A stretch of DNA of 8,246 nt from Paracoccaceae bacterium. Its GTDB lineage: Bacteria; Pseudomonadota; Alphaproteobacteria; Rhodobacterales; Rhodobacteraceae. Both the position numbers and the translations under genes were made by a program. The stretch lies in NCBI GenBank assembly GCA_027069385.1, contig JALXER010000056.1:1-8246 (forward strand), given 5' to 3'. This document shows, in pieces, positions 5,388-8,246 of the stretch; within the stretch, counting starts at the first letter, position 1, and every line of letters begins with the position of its first letter. The notes under the pieces are model-generated. The model ran no database searches. It was not told the DNA's origin and was given only the letters and a program-made list of their open reading frames with translations.

Positions 5388-6953
5388 ATGCCTCGCCCCA
5401 CCTTATCGCCCGAATCGACCGCCCCGCGTGCCCGCCGCGCCCGTGGGGGTGGCGCTGCCCGCCGCGCCGCGCGCTCCAGGGTCAGCTTTGAAACCGTCGG
5501 GTTTATCGAGCGGAAGATCCCGAATTTCGAGATTCTGGACGCCGAGGCCATCGAGATCATCGAGGCCAACGCCGAAACGGTGCTAGAGGAAATCGGCGTC
5601 GATTTTGTCGATGACGAGGGCGCGTTGCAGCGCTGGCGCGATGCGGGGGCCGATGTGCAGGGGCAGCGGGTGCGCATTCCGCGCGGGCTGGCGCGGCAAT
5701 TGTGCAAAACCGCGCCCGCTACCATCACCCAGCACGCCCGCAATCCGGCCCGCAATGTCGAAATCGGGGGTAAATCGCTGGTGTTGGCACCGGTCTATGG
5801 CCCGCCATTCGTGCGCGACCGCGACGGAGGGCGGCGCTATGGGACGCTGGACGATTTCCAGAAATTCGTCAAACTGGGCTATATGTCCAAGTATCTGCAC
5901 CACTCGGGCGGCACGGTATGCGAGCCAACCGACATACCGGTCAACAAGCGCCATCTGGACATGCTTTATGCCCATATGACCCTAAGCGACAAACCGTTCA
6001 TGGGCTCGGTGACCGCGCCGGAGCGGGCGCGCGATTCGGTCGAAATGGCCAAGATTCTGTTCGGCGCGGATTTTGTCGATCAGAACGCCGTGATGACCTC
6101 GCTGATCAACATCAACTCTCCGCTGACCTTTGACCCGATCATGACCGGCGCGTTAGAGGCCTATGCCAGTGCCGGACAGGCCTGCATCATTTCACCGTTT
6201 ATCGTTGGCGGGGCGATGGCGCCGGTTTCGGTGGCGGGCACCCTGACGCAGGTGCTGGCCGAGGTGCTGGCGGGGGTGGCCTATGCGCAACTGATCCGCC
6301 CCGGCGCGCCGGTGATCTTTGGTACCTTTGTGACCTCGATCGACATGAATTCGGGCGCGCCGACCTTTGGTACGCCCGAGGCCAGTAAAATTCTGTACGG
6401 AGCCGGACAGCTGGCGCGCCGCCTTAACCTGCCGTTCCGCTCGGGCGGGGGGCTGTGCGGGGCCAAGCTGCCCGATGCGCAGGCGGCCTTTGAAACCGCC
6501 AACACGCTGAATGCGGCGCTGCTGGGCGGGGTAAACTTTATGTTACATGCCTGCGGCTGGCTGGAGGGCGGTCTGGTGTCGAGTTTCGAAAAATTCGTGA
6601 TGGATGCGGACCAGTTGGGCGCATTGCACAGCATTGCCAACGGGGTTGATGTATCGGCCAACGGGCAGGCGCTGGATGCGATTCGCGAGGTCGGGCCGGG
6701 CGGGCACTATCTGGGCTGCGCCCATACGCAGGCCAATTTCAAAGATGCGTTCTGGCGCTCGGACCTGCTGGATTACAAGCCGTTCGAAACTTGGACCGAG
6801 GAGGGCGGGCGCGATACCGAGGCCCTTGCCGCCGAGCGGGTCAAAAAGATGCTGGGCGATTATGTGGCCCCGCCCATCGACCCGGGTATTGACGAGGCAT
6901 TGCAAGACTATATCACGCGCAAGAAAGCATCCATGCCGGACAGTTTTCTTTAG
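5388..6953 (+). CDS. Trimethylamine methyltransferase (MttB) family protein, non-pyrrolysine
   Basis: A 521-aa member of the MttB superfamily of corrinoid-dependent methyltransferases. These pass a methyl group from a quaternary or tertiary amine to a corrinoid protein. The archaeal trimethylamine enzyme uses pyrrolysine; bacterial relatives without it include the glycine betaine enzyme MtgB. Visible landmarks: an Arg/Gly-rich N-terminal tail (RARRARGGG... at 14-31); an IGVDFVDDEG-type start of the barrel; IVGGAMAPVSVAGTLTQ in the middle; CGAKLPDAQAAFE (357-369), the conserved motif in the region where pyrrolysine occurs in MttB; and a C-terminal GPGGHYLGCAHTQ block. No in-frame TAG occurs before the terminal one, so ordinary residues replace pyrrolysine. 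Length and tail fit the many roseobacter paralogues. No corrinoid protein, reactivase or methyl acceptor gene lies nearby, so the substrate is undetermined. Divergent from guaA and convergent with the next gene. Confidence 0.93.
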   Translation: MPRPTLSPESTAPRARRARGGGAARRAARSRVSFETVGFIERKIPNFEILDAEAIEIIEANAETVLEEIGVDFVDDEGALQRWRDAGADVQGQRVRIPRGLARQLCKTAPATITQHARNPARNVEIGGKSLVLAPVYGPPFVRDRDGGRRYGTLDDFQKFVKLGYMSKYLHHSGGTVCEPTDIPVNKRHLDMLYAHMTLSDKPFMGSVTAPERARDSVEMAKILFGADFVDQNAVMTSLININSPLTFDPIMTGALEAYASAGQACIISPFIVGGAMAPVSVAGTLTQVLAEVLAGVAYAQLIRPGAPVIFGTFVTSIDMNSGAPTFGTPEASKILYGAGQLARRLNLPFRSGGGLCGAKLPDAQAAFETANTLNAALLGGVNFMLHACGWLEGGLVSSFEKFVMDADQLGALHSIANGVDVSANGQALDAIREVGPGGHYLGCAHTQANFKDAFWRSDLLDYKPFETWTEEGGRDTEALAAERVKKMLGDYVAPPIDPGIDEALQDYITRKKASMPDSFL

Positions 6954-6954
6954 A

Positions 6955-7239
6955 TTACCTAGGCTTACAAGGCGTTGTTTGTTCCGCAATCAGCGCCGCA
7001 AGCAGGTCGATATGCTGGCGAACGCTATAGGTAATGTCGCCCTGTTTTCGTGCCGCGTTGGCCTCGGCTTCGGCCTGTTGCAGCGCCTGTATTACCGCTG
7101 TCCGGTTGGCTTGCTGCGCCGAAGGTACCAGCCGGGCAACGACACGCCCGCGCCGATACTGTCGGGCGCAGGCCCGCGCGGTGTTTACCAGTATTTTCGG
7201 GCGTCGAATGGCGGCTGGGCGGGCGGAATTATTCTGCAT
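6955..7239 (-). CDS. DUF6477-like small protein
   Basis: A 94-aa, basic, probably cytoplasmic helical protein without signal peptide or membrane segment. I recognise it from memory as resembling the Rhodobacteraceae DUF6477 family: a RRPKILVNTARACARQYRR segment (12-30), a central AEAEANAARKQGD stretch (55-68) and a final YSVRQHIDLLAALIAE (71-86). No biochemical function is known for the family. AGGAG lies 6 bases before the ATG at 7239, which fixes the start. Its TAA stop begins one base after the stop of the convergent methyltransferase gene, and it is divergent from the HTH/DUF6456 gene, a pairing I believe recurs in this family. The conserved family pattern, good ribosome-binding site and lack of overlap support it as a real gene. 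Confidence 0.75.
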   Translation of the reverse strand: MQNNSARPAAIRRPKILVNTARACARQYRRGRVVARLVPSAQQANRTAVIQALQQAEAEANAARKQGDITYSVRQHIDLLAALIAEQTTPCKPR

Positions 7240-7330
7240 GATTGGCTCCTATAGCGGCTGAATTGATCCAGCCTAACGCACAATCATAGGTTGTTGCGCA
7301 TAATCCATTACATGAGTTCGGTGCTGTAGG

Positions 7331-7350
7331 CAATTGATAACAATTGGTAA
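7331..7350. repeat. Tandem pair of 10-bp repeats
   Basis: CAATTGATAA is followed directly by CAATTGGTAA, nine of ten bases identical, each containing the palindrome CAATTG. The period of 10 bp, about one helical turn, would place two identical contacts on the same face of the DNA, as expected of an operator. Chance occurrence in AT-rich DNA is possible. Confidence 0.5.
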
Positions 7351-7386
7351 ATATACTCGGCGAAATCGAAAAGTTAACAGATTCTT

Positions 7387-7406
7387 ATCCATGATTTTTT
7401 ATGGAT
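7387..7406 (+). repeat. Inverted repeat ATCCAT-N8-ATGGAT
   Basis: Perfect 6-bp arms (7387-7392 and 7401-7406) flank an eight-base spacer containing six T. It lies 35 bases before the GTG start of the DUF6456 gene and overlaps the candidate -10 at 7397-7402. It could be an operator or a weak leader hairpin. Confidence 0.35.
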
Positions 7407-7430
7407 GATTTGTCTAAAATTTTAACTAAA

Positions 7431-7443
7431 AGGGCGACAAGTG
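7431..7443 (+). promoter_or_regulatory. Start-deciding RBS for a GTG-initiated gene
   Basis: AGGG at 7431-7434 lies 6 bases before GTG 7441. It settles the reading frame here, because an ATG at 7401 opens a competing 90-codon frame that lacks comparable protein character and ends inside the HTH gene. Confidence 0.6.
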
Positions 7444-8246
7444 GCCGAATCAAGCACCAAAGAACCGGATGGCTTTTTCAACCTTGGCCCGATCACCGAG
7501 GCGCTGCCCGACTGGGTGCCCGAAATCGCGGTGACCTATCTAAGCCACACCACGCTGGGCCTGCCCATTCGCCAGATCGCCCGCGAAAAGGGCTGTCACG
7601 CCTCTACCATATCGCGGCAGGTCCGCAAGGTCGAAGCCCAAAGAGAAGATCCGCTGCTGGATCAGGCTTTTGACGTTGTCGCCCGCCGTTTTCTGTCCAA
7701 TCCCCCCTCGCGCAAGGAGAAACGCAAAATGGAGTCACAAGATAACCATACCCCCGAGGCCAAACGGATTCTGCGCCGGTTATGCGAAACCGGTGCTTAC
7801 CTGCTGGCCTCGCAAAAGGCGGAAAAAGCGATTGTTTTTCGGGATGTTGGCGGCGATATGCCCCGCAAGACCGCTGCGGTAAAACGCGAGGTGGTGCATG
7901 AAATGGTCATGCAGGAATGGATTACCGGGCAGCAGGTTGGCAAGGTCGGGCGCTATACCATTACGCCGGTCGGGCGCGCGGCGTTAAAGCGGATGCTGTT
8001 TGACGACCAGCGCGGCGATGCGTTTCAGGACCAGCACCGTGTGTTTGAAACCCGCACCGTGGCAGAGCCGGGGGAAAAGCCGCGCCCGATACGCTATAAT
8101 CTGGCCGAAAGCCCGCTGGCCCTGCTGGGGCGGCGGCGTGGTGCGGGCGGGGTGGCGTTCTTGTCGCCCGACCTGATCGAGGCCGGAGAGCGCCTGCGCG
8201 AAGATTTCGAACTGGCCCATATGGGCCCGCGGGTGGCCCAGAACTG
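7441..8246 (+). CDS. Helix-turn-helix / DUF6456 protein, 3' end outside the window
   Basis: 268 codons are visible before the right edge. The start is GTG at 7441: AGGG (7431-7434) is 6 bases upstream, and an in-frame TAA at 7423-7425 leaves no earlier start. Residues 42-62 (IRQIAREKG..ASTISRQVRK) form a classic helix-turn-helix in a segment beginning LPDWVPE (22-28). Residues 105-186 look like a second, winged-helix-like unit ending in GRYTITPVGRAALKRML. From about 218 onward RYNLAESPLALLGRRR and FLSPDLIEAGERLREDFELA...GPRVAQN match what I know of DUF6456 in Rhodobacteraceae. The protein is likely a cytoplasmic DNA-binding regulator; its targets are unknown. It may act on the repeat-rich divergent spacer it shares with the DUF6477-like gene, which is inference only. 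Roughly another hundred residues are probably missing. Confidence 0.85.
   Translation, partial: MAESSTKEPDGFFNLGPITEALPDWVPEIAVTYLSHTTLGLPIRQIAREKGCHASTISRQVRKVEAQREDPLLDQAFDVVARRFLSNPPSRKEKRKMESQDNHTPEAKRILRRLCETGAYLLASQKAEKAIVFRDVGGDMPRKTAAVKREVVHEMVMQEWITGQQVGKVGRYTITPVGRAALKRMLFDDQRGDAFQDQHRVFETRTVAEPGEKPRPIRYNLAESPLALLGRRRGAGGVAFLSPDLIEAGERLREDFELAHMGPRVAQN

Larger units (their letters stand above)
7240..7440. promoter_or_regulatory. AT-rich divergent control region between the DUF6477 and DUF6456 genes
   Basis: This 201-bp spacer is the most AT-rich stretch of the window and must hold both promoters. For the plus gene, TTAACA (7374-7379) and TTTTAT (7397-7402) are 17 bases apart; TATACT (7352-7357) and TAAAAT (7415-7420, within the palindrome TAAAATTTTA) are other -10 candidates. 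Other structure includes two tandem 10-mers (7331-7350), an inverted repeat with arms 7387-7392 and 7401-7406, a GANTC site at 7380-7384, and AATTGAT occurring at 7261-7267 and again at 7332-7338. Which promoter is used cannot be decided by eye. Confidence 0.5.

Noticed and set aside
6948..6962. Possible pyrrolysine (TAG) read-through at the end of the MttB-family gene
   Set aside because: The TAG at 6951-6953 is at the normal C-terminus, not at the active-site position, and read-through would add only two residues before another TAG.
7401..7673. ATG-started frame of 90 codons, possible frameshift partner of the HTH gene
   Set aside because: It has no clear ribosome-binding site, its protein is not family-like after the first residues, and the GTG at 7441 gives a complete N-terminus, so no frameshift is needed.
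1..8246. CRISPR array, tRNA/rRNA gene, insertion sequence or prophage
   Set aside because: I saw no regularly spaced repeats, no cloverleaf-like segment and no transposase or phage motifs in the intergenic gaps or coding frames; all gaps are under 205 bp.

Overview
The window looks like chromosomal core DNA from an alphaproteobacterium, most probably the Roseobacter/Rhodobacteraceae group. The basis is GC-rich codon use in most genes, the sequence character of CarA and GuaA, a lone non-pyrrolysine MttB-family methyltransferase with an Arg-rich N-terminus, and a divergent pair that I recognise as DUF6477 and HTH/DUF6456 proteins, typical of that family. I see no insertion sequence, phage gene, CRISPR array, rRNA or tRNA.

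Layout, left to right. (1) carA, the small subunit of carbamoyl-phosphate synthase, on the minus strand and cut by the left edge. It diverges from (2) a GatB/YqeY-domain protein gene on plus; the 183-bp spacer holds a good sigma70-type promoter for carA and an extended -10 for yqeY. (3) A DMT/EamA-family permease on minus, tail-to-tail with yqeY. (4) A lysine-rich 198-aa protein on plus with a DUF922-type HExxH motif, divergent from the permease and more A-rich than its neighbours. (5) A 93-aa ABM-fold protein on minus, tail-to-tail with (4). (6) guaA, GMP synthase, on minus, lying upstream of (5). (7) An MttB-family corrinoid-dependent methyltransferase on plus, divergent from guaA; a perfect 10-bp inverted repeat brackets its probable -10. 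(8) A 94-aa DUF6477-type protein on minus, one base from the end of (7). (9) A GTG-started HTH/DUF6456 protein on plus, running off the right edge and divergent from (8) across a 201-bp AT-rich spacer rich in small repeats.

Functionally, carA and guaA supply pyrimidine/arginine and guanine precursors and both use class I glutamine amidotransferase chemistry; yqeY carries a domain related to the tRNA amidotransferase GatB. The remaining genes look like independent single-gene units, and no single pathway links them. Nothing here is clearly a new multi-gene system. The most interesting items are the inverted repeat at the mttB promoter, the unusual signal-less DUF922 protein, and the DUF6477/DUF6456 pair with its shared control region.
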